DNA of 64,000 bases from NCBI GenBank assembly GCA_044227985.1, contig JBGAVT010000002.1:1-64000 (forward strand). Direction: 5' to 3'. Under the pieces are notes generated by a model that was given only the letters and a program-made list of their open reading frames with translations, ran no database searches and was not told the DNA's origin. Shown here piece after piece: positions 16,725 through 25,501 of this stretch. The position numbers were made by a program, and so were the translations under genes. Origin of the DNA: CAZUNB01 sp044227985. GTDB taxonomy: Bacteria; Patescibacteriota; Saccharimonadia; Saccharimonadales; JAGPDM01. How positions within the stretch are numbered: position 1 is the stretch's first letter; each line of letters starts with the position of its first letter.

Positions 16725-17210
16725 ATGAAATATCATGAACTAGAAGTAAGTAAAAACAAGACAAGCACCCGAAAAGGTCGTGGAATCTCTGCTGGTCAGG
16801 GTAAAACGGCTGGTCGTGGTACTAAAGGTCAGAACTCACGAAGTGGCGCTAAGAAACGCCGAAGCTTCGAGGGTGGTCAAACACCGCTCTTGCAACGTTT
16901 GCCTAAATTACGAGGTTTTACATCTCACCGACGTGCCGTTGAAACTGTTACAACCGGTCGACTAGATAAACTCTCAGAAACTACTATCGATAATCAAGTT
17001 TTGTCAAAGCACGGAATTGTCCCACACGCTGATTCATTAGCAAAGGTAGTGCTTAAAGGCGAAATGAAAACTGCTAAGCAAATCAACTTACAATTTGTTA
17101 GCGCTGGGGCACTAAGTGTCATCGAATCTGCAGGTGGAAAATTTACCAAGACAGAAGTAGTTCCACGAAAATCTAAAGATGTTATCGCTAAAGAAGTAGA
17201 AACAAAATAG
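16725..17210 (+). CDS. rplO: 50S ribosomal protein L15
   Basis: 161 residues. The glycine/arginine-rich start GRGISAGQGKTAGRGTKGQNSR and FEGGQTPLLQRLPKLRGF are hallmark motifs. The C-terminal domain ends EVVPRKSKDVIAKEV. It follows rpsE directly and precedes secY, as usual. Confidence 0.95.
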   Translation: MKYHELEVSKNKTSTRKGRGISAGQGKTAGRGTKGQNSRSGAKKRRSFEGGQTPLLQRLPKLRGFTSHRRAVETVTTGRLDKLSETTIDNQVLSKHGIVPHADSLAKVVLKGEMKTAKQINLQFVSAGALSVIESAGGKFTKTEVVPRKSKDVIAKEVETK

Positions 17211-17250
17211 TCTGTAACGTGGCACTTGCCACATAAAAGAGAGGGGTCTC

Positions 17251-18702
17251 ATGAGCTGGAAATTAATCGCAAAAGCCTTACGAAACCGCGATATGCAAAA
17301 ACGCCTCTTGATTGTTGGTTTCATTTTAGTCATATATCGTATCTTGGCTCATATTCCTATACCTGTAGCTGATGCTGCGCAACTTCGAGACGCTATTTCG
17401 CAAACTGTACAGAACCAGGAAGTATTTGCTTTCTTCAATCTGCTATCAGGTGGTGCCTTAGCCAACTTCTCAATAGTTATGATGGGACTAGGTCCATTCA
17501 TTAATGGATCTATTATCATGCAACTTTTACGCAAAGTGGTTCCATCTCTCGAGGCGCTCGATAAAGAGGGCGAACAGGGACGTACAAAAATCAATCAATA
17601 TACTCGCATATTAGCTGTTCCTCTTGGTATTGGACAAGCCATAGCGATGATCTTTTTACTAAACTCTGGTTCGAAGGGACAAGGGCTCAAGAGCGTACTT
17701 GGTTTCGATATTGTCGCTAACGCCAGTCCTTGGGACTGGATAGTTATGGTCACAGCATTAGTCGGTGGCTCAATCCTCTTAATGTGGCTCGGTGAACTTA
17801 TCAGCGAACAGGGTGTGGGTAATGGTATTAGTATTTTGATTTTTGTCGGTATTGTCACGCAGCTACCACGATTACTAAGTACATCGCTTGGCCTACTAAA
17901 CCCTGGAGGCGAACAATCCATTGATATATTCGGATTATTTAGTATTCCAGTTAGTCCAGTTGGAGCTGCATTTGTTGTTGGCTTCTCATTGGCCTCGATT
18001 TTGGTGACGTATTTGATTGTTAAGCTCAATGAAGCGACGAGACAATTGACTATCAATTATGCCAAACGAGTGCAGGGAAATCGAGCATACGGTGGTGTAA
18101 CAACTATCTTACCGATAAAACTAATAACAGCAGGTGTAATTCCTATTATCTTTGCTGTATCTTTCTTGACAGTTCCAGGCTTTATCGGTGGCTTGATCAA
18201 AGATAGCAAGATCGATTGGCTAAGTGCAGCTGGGTCGTGGTTGGAGAAGGTTTTTACACTCAACCCTTATAATACCGGTGGCGCAGCTTTTGGTGGTGGT
18301 TTTAGCGCAATTCAAGTGTACTTATATCCAGTAATATACTTCTCTCTAGTTATTGCCTTTACGTACTTCTACACAGGATTTACGTTCAATACCAAAGAAA
18401 TCGCAGAAAACCTACAGAAACAAGGTGGTTTTTTAGCTGGTATTCGTCCAGGTAAGTCAACCGAGAAGTATCTGAAGAAAGTAGTCGGACGTTTAACCTT
18501 ATTCGGTTCCATAAGCTTAGGTCTTATTGCCGTGATGCCGTTTATCACACAGCTTATCGTACAGCGCTTTCTGCCTATCTCGCAGTTAGCACAGCTTTTC
18601 ACGCTTGGCGGAACTGGAGTCTTGATTACTGTAGCTGTAGCTATCGAAACACTTCGTCAAATTGAGAGTCGCGCTCTGATTGTTACCTACGACGATCATT
18701 AA
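17251..18702 (+). CDS. secY: preprotein translocase subunit SecY
   Basis: Channel subunit of the Sec translocon in the cytoplasmic membrane. 483 residues with about ten membrane helices. RILAHIPIPVADA, ALANFSIVMMGLGPFINGSI (plug and helix 2 region), GNGISILIF, YYAKRVQG-type loop (NYAKRVQGNRAYGG) and GFLAGIRPGKSTEKYL are recognised family segments. GAGAGGGGT lies before the ATG. Its partner SecE is at 41935. adk and map, which commonly follow secY, are missing here. Confidence 0.96.
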   Translation: MSWKLIAKALRNRDMQKRLLIVGFILVIYRILAHIPIPVADAAQLRDAISQTVQNQEVFAFFNLLSGGALANFSIVMMGLGPFINGSIIMQLLRKVVPSLEALDKEGEQGRTKINQYTRILAVPLGIGQAIAMIFLLNSGSKGQGLKSVLGFDIVANASPWDWIVMVTALVGGSILLMWLGELISEQGVGNGISILIFVGIVTQLPRLLSTSLGLLNPGGEQSIDIFGLFSIPVSPVGAAFVVGFSLASILVTYLIVKLNEATRQLTINYAKRVQGNRAYGGVTTILPIKLITAGVIPIIFAVSFLTVPGFIGGLIKDSKIDWLSAAGSWLEKVFTLNPYNTGGAAFGGGFSAIQVYLYPVIYFSLVIAFTYFYTGFTFNTKEIAENLQKQGGFLAGIRPGKSTEKYLKKVVGRLTLFGSISLGLIAVMPFITQLIVQRFLPISQLAQLFTLGGTGVLITVAVAIETLRQIESRALIVTYDDH

Positions 18703-18751
18703 AGGTTGTTAGTATTTTACTTGGTTGTGATGCCATTGCTATTGTTTAGGT

Positions 18752-19283
18752 ATGAAAAAACTTGCGTTGGTATTTGGAATATTACTAATATCATATCTCT
18801 AGGGCTATTAAGTTGGTACTACATCGACACAATGACAACCTATAATACAGAAGTTCAGGCATTAACACAGGCAAACGTACAACCATTTGAGCCTATCAAA
18901 CATGAAATGCTGCCACTGATCAACATTGAAAAGGCTAGGTTGGGGTAGCGCCGTTGGTTATGAATGTAGATATACAGCTATCAGCTCAGCTTGAAGCAGC
19001 TGACTTTGCCGAGCATGATTACTATGATCATATATTGTCAAAGTTACAGACGGATATGTATACAGACGACATGAGAAGCCTTATATACACTTACTGCGTG
19101 AGCAGTAGTGAAAATATAGTAGGCAATATGCTGGATTCAGTACAACCAGTTGAAAAATGGATGAGTAGTAAACCTCGACGTGAAGCAATAGTAAACCCTG
19201 AATACAATTTATCGAGCTTCGGAGCCAGCAAAGATAATACGGGCGGATACTTCGCAGTTCAACCTTTCTATATAGCTAAATAA
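18752..19283 (+). pseudogene. membrane-anchored CAP/SCP-domain protein broken by two frameshifts
   Basis: Three frames each carry part of one protein. ATG 18752 gives a membrane anchor (KKLALVFGILLISYL) that stops at 18800. The frame one base back continues GLLSWYYIDTMTTYN to INIEKARLG, stopping at 18946. A second one-base shift continues VAPLVMNVDIQLSAQ to the end at 19283. Joined, this is a CAP domain (INIEKARLG-VAPLV, AEHDYYDH, SSENIVGN, NPEYNLSSFG, GGYFAVQPF), with Arg in place of the His in the usual HR motif. Either a decayed gene or two single-base deletions in the sequence. An intact CAP paralogue is at 23541. Confidence 0.7.
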
Positions 19284-19420
19284 CCTCAATCTCACCAAAC
19301 AACACAAGTAGAGAAAGTTTCGTCATGCTAATAGCAGTTGATATAGTGTAAAGTCTTGGGTATAATAAACTCTACGTTGCAGTTGTAAGTCAACGAGATG
19401 GTATTGTTTTTGCAAAAGAT

Positions 19421-19449
19421 TTGCACGAAACAACCGACATGTGTATAAT
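19421..19449 (+). promoter_or_regulatory. promoter for infA-rpmJ-rpsM-rpsK-rpsD-rpoA
   Basis: TTGCAC (19421-19426), a 17-base spacer and TATAAT (19444-19449), 15 bases before the infA ATG. The alpha part of the ribosomal cluster therefore has its own strong promoter downstream of the broken CAP gene. Confidence 0.8.
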
Positions 19450-19464
19450 CAATTGTTATACTAT

Positions 19465-19683
19465 ATGTCGAAAAAAGATGTGATCGAATTAACCGGTACT
19501 ATTACAGAAGCGCTTCCAGGAGCAATGTTTCGAGTAGAGCTGGATAACGGACATATGATCATGGCCCACGTCGGTGGAAAAATGCGAAAGCACTACATCC
19601 GTATCGTACGAGGAGACAAAGTAACCGTCGAGCTAACACCATATGATATGGAAAAGGGAAGGATAACATACCGTAACCGGTAA
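19465..19683 (+). CDS. infA: translation initiation factor IF-1
   Basis: 72 residues from ATG 19465, which follows the promoter by 15 bases; a GTG at 19441 lies inside the -10 region and is rejected. MSKKDVIELTGTITEALPG, then HGGKMRKHYIRI-type core (HVGGKMRKHYIRI) and DMEKGRITYRNR match IF-1 over its full length. It is an OB-fold factor that blocks the A site during initiation. Confidence 0.96.
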   Translation: MSKKDVIELTGTITEALPGAMFRVELDNGHMIMAHVGGKMRKHYIRIVRGDKVTVELTPYDMEKGRITYRNR

Positions 19684-19692
19684 AAAGACATT

Positions 19693-19809
19693 ATGAAAGT
19701 ACAAGCAAGCGTAAAGAAAATTAGTCCCGATGATCAGATCGTCCGACGCAAAGGCCGAGTCTATGTTATCAATAAGAAGAAACCTAAGCATAAGCAGAGA
19801 CAAGGTTAA
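19693..19809 (+). CDS. rpmJ: 50S ribosomal protein L36, cysteine-free form
   Basis: 38 residues: MKVQASVKKISPDDQIVRRK, then GRVYVINKKKPKHKQRQG. The frame and C-terminus KHKQRQG are those of L36. The CxxC and C/H zinc ligands of the common form are replaced (SPDD at the first pair). It sits in the expected infA-rpmJ-rpsM order, 9 bases after infA and 2 before rpsM. Confidence 0.93.
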   Translation: MKVQASVKKISPDDQIVRRKGRVYVINKKKPKHKQRQG

Positions 19810-19811
19810 TC

Positions 19812-20198
19812 ATGGCAAGAATTGCAAACGTAACTATTCCAGCACAGAAACAAGTTCAGATTTCACTCACCTATATTTATGGTATTGGCCTGACAACTTC
19901 TCAGAAGATTCTTGATGAGCTTTCAATTGATCCAACAGCTCGCGTCAAAGATTTAACTGAAACAGAAATACAGAAGATCCGTGATGAGCTTGATGCTAAC
20001 TACACTATTGAAGGCGATCTTCAGCGTATTGTTAGCAATAACATCAAGCGACTGAAAGATATCGGCAGTTACCGTGGTGAGCGACATAAGAAAAATCTTC
20101 CAAGCCGTGGTCAGCGTACCCGAACTAACAGCCGAACCAAGCGTGGCCGTCGTGTCGCAGTTGGTGGCTCACAACCTAAAGCAGCAAGTAAGACATAG
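19812..20198 (+). CDS. rpsM: 30S ribosomal protein S13
   Basis: 128 residues. ARIANVTIPAQKQVQISLTY, YGIGLTTSQKILDEL, and the basic end GSYRGERHKKNLPSRGQRTR with TNSRTKRGRR. It is a head protein that contacts P-site tRNA and the bridge to L5. Confidence 0.97.
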   Translation: MARIANVTIPAQKQVQISLTYIYGIGLTTSQKILDELSIDPTARVKDLTETEIQKIRDELDANYTIEGDLQRIVSNNIKRLKDIGSYRGERHKKNLPSRGQRTRTNSRTKRGRRVAVGGSQPKAASKT

Positions 20199-20206
20199 GA
20201 GAATTT

Positions 20207-20605
20207 GTGGCAGAACCCAAAAAACCGACGACTAAGAAAAAGAAGCAGAAGAGATCAGTTCCTTCTGCACAGGTCCATATTCAAGCGACTACAAATAATA
20301 CGATAATTTCGTTTACAGATACAAAAGGTAATCTTTTATGTGCTTCTAGCGCTGGAAGTTGTGGCTTCCGTGGCTCAAAGAAAAGCACTGCCTACGCAGC
20401 TCAGATTGCAGCCGAAGAAGTCTCAAATACTGCTCGTAACCAGTTCGGTGTTTCAAAAGCTGATGTTTTCGTTAAAGGCATTGGGCTCGGTCGAGACTCA
20501 GCCATCCGTGCGTTACAGAATGTTGATATCATGGTTAGCTCCATTGCTGATGTTACCCCAATCAAACACGGTGGAACCCGTCCGCCTAAGGCAAGGAGAG
20601 TTTAA
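20207..20605 (+). CDS. rpsK: 30S ribosomal protein S11
   Basis: 132 residues with GTG start (AGGAGAAT upstream). VHIQATTNNTIISFTDTKGN, GFRGSKKSTAYAAQIAAE and the end HGGTRPPKARRV are typical. It is a platform protein near the mRNA exit. The stop overlaps the rpsD start by one base. Confidence 0.96.
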   Translation: MAEPKKPTTKKKKQKRSVPSAQVHIQATTNNTIISFTDTKGNLLCASSAGSCGFRGSKKSTAYAAQIAAEEVSNTARNQFGVSKADVFVKGIGLGRDSAIRALQNVDIMVSSIADVTPIKHGGTRPPKARRV

Positions 20606-20994
20606 TGGCACGTAATTTAACATCGATCACAAAGCTTAGCCGTCGTGAAGGCGTTGCGCTTCATCCAAAGGCAGCTCGAATCATGGTCAAACGAACAAAC
20701 AAGCCTGGTCAACAACCTGGCGCGCGTGCCCCACGTGTAAGTAACTACGGCCTTCAACTGCGAGAAAAACAGAAAGCTAAGCGAATGTACGGTTTGCTTG
20801 AAAAGCAGTTCAAACGTTTAATGGACAAGGCGACTCGTCACAAAGGTCAAACTGGTGTCGTTTTACTTGAACTCCTCGAACGACGGCTCGACAACGTTAT
20901 CTATAGAGCTGGTTTTGCACCAAGCCGACCAGCTGCCCGACAGCTTGTTAGTCATGGTCACTTCGAATTGAATGGTCGCCGAGTTGATGAATGA
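20605..20994 (+). CDS. rpsD: 30S ribosomal protein S4, N-terminal part (gene interrupted)
   Basis: 129 residues. Family N-terminal and helical regions are intact (SNYGLQLREKQKAKRMYGLL, LLELLERRLDNVIYRAGFAP, ARQLVSHGHFELNGRRVD). The frame then ends GAA-TGA directly after RRVD, where normal S4 continues with IPSYxVKPGD. The last ~47 residues of S4 are present in the next entry in another frame. About 32 residues completing the S4 RNA-binding fold are absent. S4 nucleates 30S assembly, so a real loss would be severe. Confidence 0.85.
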   Translation: MARNLTSITKLSRREGVALHPKAARIMVKRTNKPGQQPGARAPRVSNYGLQLREKQKAKRMYGLLEKQFKRLMDKATRHKGQTGVVLLELLERRLDNVIYRAGFAPSRPAARQLVSHGHFELNGRRVDE

Positions 20995-21130
20995 TGTCCC
21001 CGTTGATAGTTATAGTTGGTTAACAGCTGATGACAAGAAATTTACCGTGAAAATCACTGGTCAGCCTACCCGAGCGGAAGCTGAGCCTGAGATAAATGAA
21101 CAATTAATCGTAGAGTACTACCAGCGGTAG
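20987..21130 (+). CDS. rpsD: 30S ribosomal protein S4, C-terminal part in a second frame
   Basis: 47 residues starting at ATG 20987, overlapping the N-terminal fragment by 8 bases. SWLTADDKKFTVKITGQPTR and PEINEQLIVEYYQR align end to end with the S4 C-terminus (INEALIVEFYSR in Bacillus). The overlap could allow coupled translation of a two-piece S4. A deletion of about 97 bases, real or from assembly, is at least as likely. Confidence 0.75.
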   Translation: MNDVPVDSYSWLTADDKKFTVKITGQPTRAEAEPEINEQLIVEYYQR

Positions 21131-21156
21131 TACAGAAGATAAAGGAGCAAATTATA

Positions 21157-22101
21157 ATGGCACACGCAAACACCATACTTACACCAAACTTAACGAAGGC
21201 CGATGATCAGGATGATAATACTACTACCCTGACAATCGAACCACTTCACACTGGTTACGGCACAACTCTAGGAAATAGCATTCGACGAGTATTGCTTTCA
21301 AGCATTGCAGGTTCAGCTATAATCGCATTTAAAATCGCTGAAGCTACTCATGAATTCACAACTATTGATGGTGTGAAAGAAGATGTAGTTGATATTATGC
21401 TTAACCTTAAGCACATCAACATCAAGGTTCACAGCGATGAACCAGTAAACATTCGTCTTTCAACCAAAAAAGCTGGTGTAGTTACTGCCGGTGATATCGA
21501 GGCAAATTCAGATATCGAGATTGTTGACCCAAGCCAACCTATCGCTACTATTGATGGTTCAAGCACTTTTACTATTGATATGCTTGCTGAGCAAGGTCGT
21601 GGCTACCTTACCGTAGAGGAACGACAAGAATCAGTACCAAGTGACATGATTGCTATCGACGCTTTATATAGTCCTGTAACTCGTGTTCGTTATAACGTCG
21701 AGAATACTCGCGTCGGACAGATCACTAACCTTGATAAATTGATTATCTCGATCAAGACTGATGGAACTATTTCTCCAAAAGATGCTTTTGAAGAAGCTAA
21801 TGCAATTCTGAAGTCACAGTATGAGGCTCTAGCAGGACAGACTACAGTGGCAACTAGCCAAGTTGACCGAACTCCAGCAGCACCAGTTGTTGCCGAAGTT
21901 GCCGATGATGGTAGTGAGCTTAATACCTCGATCGAAGATCTTGGCTTGTCAGCTCGTACTACTAACGCACTGATCAACAACGAAATTCATACCGTCAGTG
22001 ATCTGATTTCACTTACAGATAGCGACCTGAAAGAACTAAAAGGCTTTGGCAACAAAGCTATGGAAGAAGTACAAGATAAGATTAGCGAATTGAGCTTATA
22101 G
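21157..22101 (+). CDS. rpoA: RNA polymerase alpha subunit
   Basis: 314 residues. The N-terminal dimerisation domain has LHTGYGTTLGNSIRRVLLSS and GYLTVEERQ. The linker is short, and the C-terminal domain (SIEDLGLSARTTNALINN, then LKELKGFGNKAMEEVQDKI) contains the helix-hairpin-helix that binds UP elements and activators. AAAGGAGC precedes the ATG. Conserved place after rpsD. Confidence 0.97.
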   Translation: MAHANTILTPNLTKADDQDDNTTTLTIEPLHTGYGTTLGNSIRRVLLSSIAGSAIIAFKIAEATHEFTTIDGVKEDVVDIMLNLKHINIKVHSDEPVNIRLSTKKAGVVTAGDIEANSDIEIVDPSQPIATIDGSSTFTIDMLAEQGRGYLTVEERQESVPSDMIAIDALYSPVTRVRYNVENTRVGQITNLDKLIISIKTDGTISPKDAFEEANAILKSQYEALAGQTTVATSQVDRTPAAPVVAEVADDGSELNTSIEDLGLSARTTNALINNEIHTVSDLISLTDSDLKELKGFGNKAMEEVQDKISELSL

Positions 22102-22108
22102 GAATTTT

Positions 22109-22495
22109 ATGCACCGACACAGTTACCAAGGAAGAAAATTAGGCAGAAAGCGCGACACACGTCGAGCATTGCTAAAGACAATGGCTGTTTCTCTCATTAA
22201 AGAGGGTTCAATCCAGACCACTGTACCGAAAGCAAAAGAACTCGTACCATTTATTGAGAAGTTGATAAGTAAATCTAAAGTTGGAACACTTCATAGTCGA
22301 AGACTAATAATCGCTCGATTAGGTAGTGAACAATATGCACATCAACTGGTTGACGTAATTGCTCCACAGTTAAAGCGTGATAGTGGACACGTCCGATTGG
22401 TCCGAGAAGGCTTTCGTCGCGGCGATAACGCCGAGCTTGCACGTGTTAGTTTTGTTGATGAAATAGATCTAAGCGTTAAAAGTGAGGCCAAATAA
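22109..22495 (+). CDS. rplQ: 50S ribosomal protein L17
   Basis: 128 residues. MHRHSYQGRKLGRKRDTRRA-type start, LLKTMAVSLIKEGSIQTTVP, KAKELVPFIEKLI. The end is shortened and acidic. It lies near the tunnel exit. The last base of the stop is the first base of the rplM start. Confidence 0.96.
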   Translation: MHRHSYQGRKLGRKRDTRRALLKTMAVSLIKEGSIQTTVPKAKELVPFIEKLISKSKVGTLHSRRLIIARLGSEQYAHQLVDVIAPQLKRDSGHVRLVREGFRRGDNAELARVSFVDEIDLSVKSEAK

Positions 22496-22953
22496 TGATT
22501 CGTCGACAAAAAACATTTTCCCAGAAACCAGCTGACGTTAGTCGCGAATGGTTACTGCTTGATGCAACCAACCGTTCAATCGGTGACATTGCTAGTGAAG
22601 CTGCAACCTTAATCATCGGCAAGAACAAACCTACCGTTACTCCACACGTTGATGGTGGTGATTTTGTAGTTATCATAAATGCAGCGAAACTATCAGTAAG
22701 TGAGCGAAAAGCCGACCAAAAGATTTATTATCGACACAGTGGCTATGTTGGTTCAATGAAAGAAGAAAAACTCGGCGCTAAGATGAGTCGAAAGCCTGAA
22801 GAAGTAATTACGCTAGCTGTTAAAGGCATGCTTCCAAAGAATAAGCTTGGGCCTAACCGCCTAGCTCGACTTCGAGTTTTTGCTGGTCCTGAGCATGATC
22901 ATAATGCTCAACAACCAAAAGAGGTCACTACTAACTCCAGGAAAGGGGCATAA
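22495..22953 (+). CDS. rplM: 50S ribosomal protein L13
   Basis: 152 residues. EWLLLDATNRSIGDIASEAA, DGGDFVVIINAAKL, KIYYRHSGYVGSMKEE and VKGMLPKNKLGPNRLARLRV are L13 motifs. rplM-rpsI form their usual pair at the end of the alpha operon. Confidence 0.96.
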   Translation: MIRRQKTFSQKPADVSREWLLLDATNRSIGDIASEAATLIIGKNKPTVTPHVDGGDFVVIINAAKLSVSERKADQKIYYRHSGYVGSMKEEKLGAKMSRKPEEVITLAVKGMLPKNKLGPNRLARLRVFAGPEHDHNAQQPKEVTTNSRKGA

Positions 22954-22955
22954 TC

Positions 22956-23351
22956 ATGGCGCAATATTACTACGGCCTCGGACGACGTAAAGAATCTACA
23001 GCACGTTCACGACTGACTACAAACGGCAAGGGTGTAATCACTATCAATGGACATACCGCTGAAGAATACTTAAGCAACAACCAAAGATTACTTCACCAGC
23101 TAAATCGTCCTTTGAGTTTGCTCGAACTAGCTGATAATCATGATGTTAGTCTTGTTATTAGCGGGGGCGGACACTCTGGACAGGTAGATGCAGCTGTTAT
23201 GGCGATCGCTAAGTCAGCAACTGAGCTTAATCCTGACTGGCGTGGAACACTGAAAAAAGCTGGTTTTCTGAAACGAGACCCTAGAATGAAAGAACGTAAA
23301 AAATACGGTCTTCGCCGGGCACGTAAGCGAGAGCAATTCTCAAAACGTTAA
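22956..23351 (+). CDS. rpsI: 30S ribosomal protein S9
   Basis: 131 residues. YYYGLGRRKESTARSRLT, then GGGHSGQVDAAVMAIAKS. The C-terminal RDPRMKERKKYGLRRARKRE-QFSKR tail ends in Lys-Arg, which contacts P-site tRNA. Last gene of the ribosomal block; a strong terminator follows. Confidence 0.97.
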   Translation: MAQYYYGLGRRKESTARSRLTTNGKGVITINGHTAEEYLSNNQRLLHQLNRPLSLLELADNHDVSLVISGGGHSGQVDAAVMAIAKSATELNPDWRGTLKKAGFLKRDPRMKERKKYGLRRARKREQFSKR

Positions 23352-23373
23352 TTCTTTTAGAACACGTTTATTT

Positions 23374-23409
23374 ATAACCATCATCTTCAGCGGATGATGG
23401 TTATTTTGT
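23374..23409 (+). terminator. rho-independent terminator after rpsI
   Basis: A 12-bp stem (ATAACCATCATC/GATGATGGTTAT) with loop TTCAGCG, followed by TTTTGTTT. It closes the large ribosomal operon. Confidence 0.85.
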
Positions 23410-23540
23410 TTATACTGATAAGAGTATAAAGCTGACAATGTACCTATCACACTTCAGTTTGATTTATTTTTTACTTGCGTCGGTTTACTACTTCACTCTC
23501 AATGTGCTATTGTTTAACGAGTAATTAAAGCAACAAAAAC

Positions 23541-24410
23541 ATGAAACAACATATCAAAACAGCCGTCTGGGCACATCAGGAAAATAACTACGTACCAGTT
23601 GCTTTGAAGTTGCCGATTCTTACAGCCTTTTCTTTTGTTATCGCGCTTTGTCTTTTCGCTAGTTATCTACAAACATATCGTCCGGAAGTGCTTGGTACGA
23701 CTACATTACTAAATCAACAGAACATCGTCGAAGAATTAAATATCAGTAGACAGCAGCATGGTGTTGGACAGTTACAACCAAATGAGCAGCTAAACCGAGC
23801 AGCTCAAGCTAAAGCTAGTGATATGACCAGTCATAAATACTGGTCGCACGTTGCACCTGATGGAACAACGCCATGGCAATGGATAGACAAAACAGGTTAC
23901 AGCTACAGTGTTGCTGGTGAAAACCTCGCACGGGGCTTCTCGACAACTCCAGGAGTTATGACAGCATGGGAAGAGTCGCCAACCCATCGTGACAATATGC
24001 TCGACGGTCGCTATCGTGACGTCGGAGTCGCTGTTGTTCCAAGTGGCGTGTATGGACACGAAAGTACGATCGTTGTTCTTTTGCTTGCGAAACCATCCGG
24101 GCTAATAGCAGCTGGAAGCAACGAACAATCTGTGCTTGCTGGGCGCACGCAAGCACCTGAAATGCCTCACAAAGCTATTTTTGGTCAATTTGCAGCCATT
24201 TCGATTCGGTATATGCAACCATTCTCGCTCGTAGCCCTCGGTATGCTATTAATGTTGGCTGTCCTGGGTACTTTAGCTCATATTCGATTTATTGCCGTTC
24301 CACGGGAGCTACGCAAGTCATGGCGGGCTCATCAAGGTTTATATACAGCGGTCATTGCCTGTATTTCGATTTTTGCCACGATACTACTATTTGGTGGCGC
24401 ACAAATCTAG
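23541..24410 (+). CDS. CAP/SCP-domain membrane protein
   Basis: 289 residues. One membrane helix (ILTAFSFVIALCLFASYL) precedes an extracellular CAP domain at ~60-195: VEELNISRQQHGVGQLQPNE, AQAKASDMTSHKYWSHVAPD, AGENLARGF, MTAWEESPTHRDNML, YRDVGVAVV. Two C-terminal membrane helices follow (LVALGMLLMLAVLGTLAHI and YTAVIACISIFATILLFGG). CAP proteins are secreted or surface proteins of unclear activity in bacteria. Between rpsI and this gene the sequence has an AT-rich stretch but no clear promoter. Intact paralogue of the broken copy at 18752. Confidence 0.87.
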   Translation: MKQHIKTAVWAHQENNYVPVALKLPILTAFSFVIALCLFASYLQTYRPEVLGTTTLLNQQNIVEELNISRQQHGVGQLQPNEQLNRAAQAKASDMTSHKYWSHVAPDGTTPWQWIDKTGYSYSVAGENLARGFSTTPGVMTAWEESPTHRDNMLDGRYRDVGVAVVPSGVYGHESTIVVLLLAKPSGLIAAGSNEQSVLAGRTQAPEMPHKAIFGQFAAISIRYMQPFSLVALGMLLMLAVLGTLAHIRFIAVPRELRKSWRAHQGLYTAVIACISIFATILLFGGAQI

Positions 24411-24430
24411 ATTAAGTAAAGGAGAAAATT

Positions 24431-25459
24431 ATGTTTGGATCAACGATACTAACTGGAATTAAAAATAGCGGAGAGCTTCATATTGGTAGCTATCTTGGTG
24501 CTATTAAACCAATGATTCAACTACAACAAAAATATATCGATGACAATAAAATGCGTATGAATATGTTTATACCAGATCTTCACTCCCTAACCGTACCGAC
24601 TAACTATGATCAACTAATGCGATTCACAGTGCGAAACACAAAGCTTTATATGGCATGTGGTTTCGATTTAACTGATAGAAATACGTTTATCTACCGCCAG
24701 AGTAGAGTTTCAGCGCACAGTGAACTAGCAGTTCTCCTTAATAATTTTACAACTTTCGGTGAGCTTGGTCGTCAAACCCAGTTTAAGGATAAACAAAGCA
24801 AAGGTGAGAGCGTTTCGGTAGGATTATTTGATTACCCCGTCCTTATGGCGGCGGATATTCTCCTCTACAATGCTAAGTATATTCCTGTTGGCGAGGATCA
24901 ACGACAGCATTTAGAGCTTACCCGCGACTTAGCCATTCGTATAAACAATAAATTTGGACAAATCTTTCTTGTTCCAGATGCCATAGAAGAACAGATCAAA
25001 TTTATGGAGATTGAAAAGCCGCTAAGAATAATGAGCCTGAGTGATCCAACTAAAAAAATGAGTAAATCAGTCGTTGATGCTTCAGGTACGATAAATCTTA
25101 TCGATACACCGTCCGCCGCTCGTAAAAAGGTTATGAGCGCAACAACCGACTCCCTACAGCAAGTTCGTTATGATCAAGATACACAACCTGGCATAAGCAA
25201 CCTACTGCAGATTTTTGCTAGCTTCAAAGGTATAACTGTAAAAGAAGCTGAGAAGTATTTCAAAGATGTCACGCACTATGGTACATTCAAGGAAATTGTT
25301 GCTGATGTTGTTTGCGAGTTTTTACTTGATGTTCAACAAAACTTTGAATCAATCAGCGATGATATCATTTTTGAATACATGACTAACGACGAAGTAAAGG
25401 TTAATTTGGTTGCAAATGAGACATTAGCTCGGTTCCAGACTGCCTTAGGGTTGAGATAG
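24431..25459 (+). CDS. trpS: tryptophanyl-tRNA synthetase
   Basis: 342 residues, class I synthetase. HIGH-type motif GELHIGSYLGAI and KMSKS-type KKMSKSVVDA. GEDQRQHLELTRDLAIRIN is characteristic of TrpS. AAAGGAG lies 8 bases before the ATG. Charges the tRNA-Trp present at 33171. No Trp biosynthesis gene is nearby. Confidence 0.96.
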   Translation: MFGSTILTGIKNSGELHIGSYLGAIKPMIQLQQKYIDDNKMRMNMFIPDLHSLTVPTNYDQLMRFTVRNTKLYMACGFDLTDRNTFIYRQSRVSAHSELAVLLNNFTTFGELGRQTQFKDKQSKGESVSVGLFDYPVLMAADILLYNAKYIPVGEDQRQHLELTRDLAIRINNKFGQIFLVPDAIEEQIKFMEIEKPLRIMSLSDPTKKMSKSVVDASGTINLIDTPSAARKKVMSATTDSLQQVRYDQDTQPGISNLLQIFASFKGITVKEAEKYFKDVTHYGTFKEIVADVVCEFLLDVQQNFESISDDIIFEYMTNDEVKVNLVANETLARFQTALGLR

Positions 25460-25501
25460 ATTTTTAGAAATTTTACTGTCTTTATCTGTTACAGTACTTA
25501 G

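Noticed and set aside
20992..21130. UGA read as an amino acid (as in SR1/Gracilibacteria) to rescue rpsD
   Set aside because: Reading through TGA at 20992 gives unrelated residues and a further TGA and TAG shortly after; other genes end in TGA, and the only tRNA-Trp seen reads UGG.
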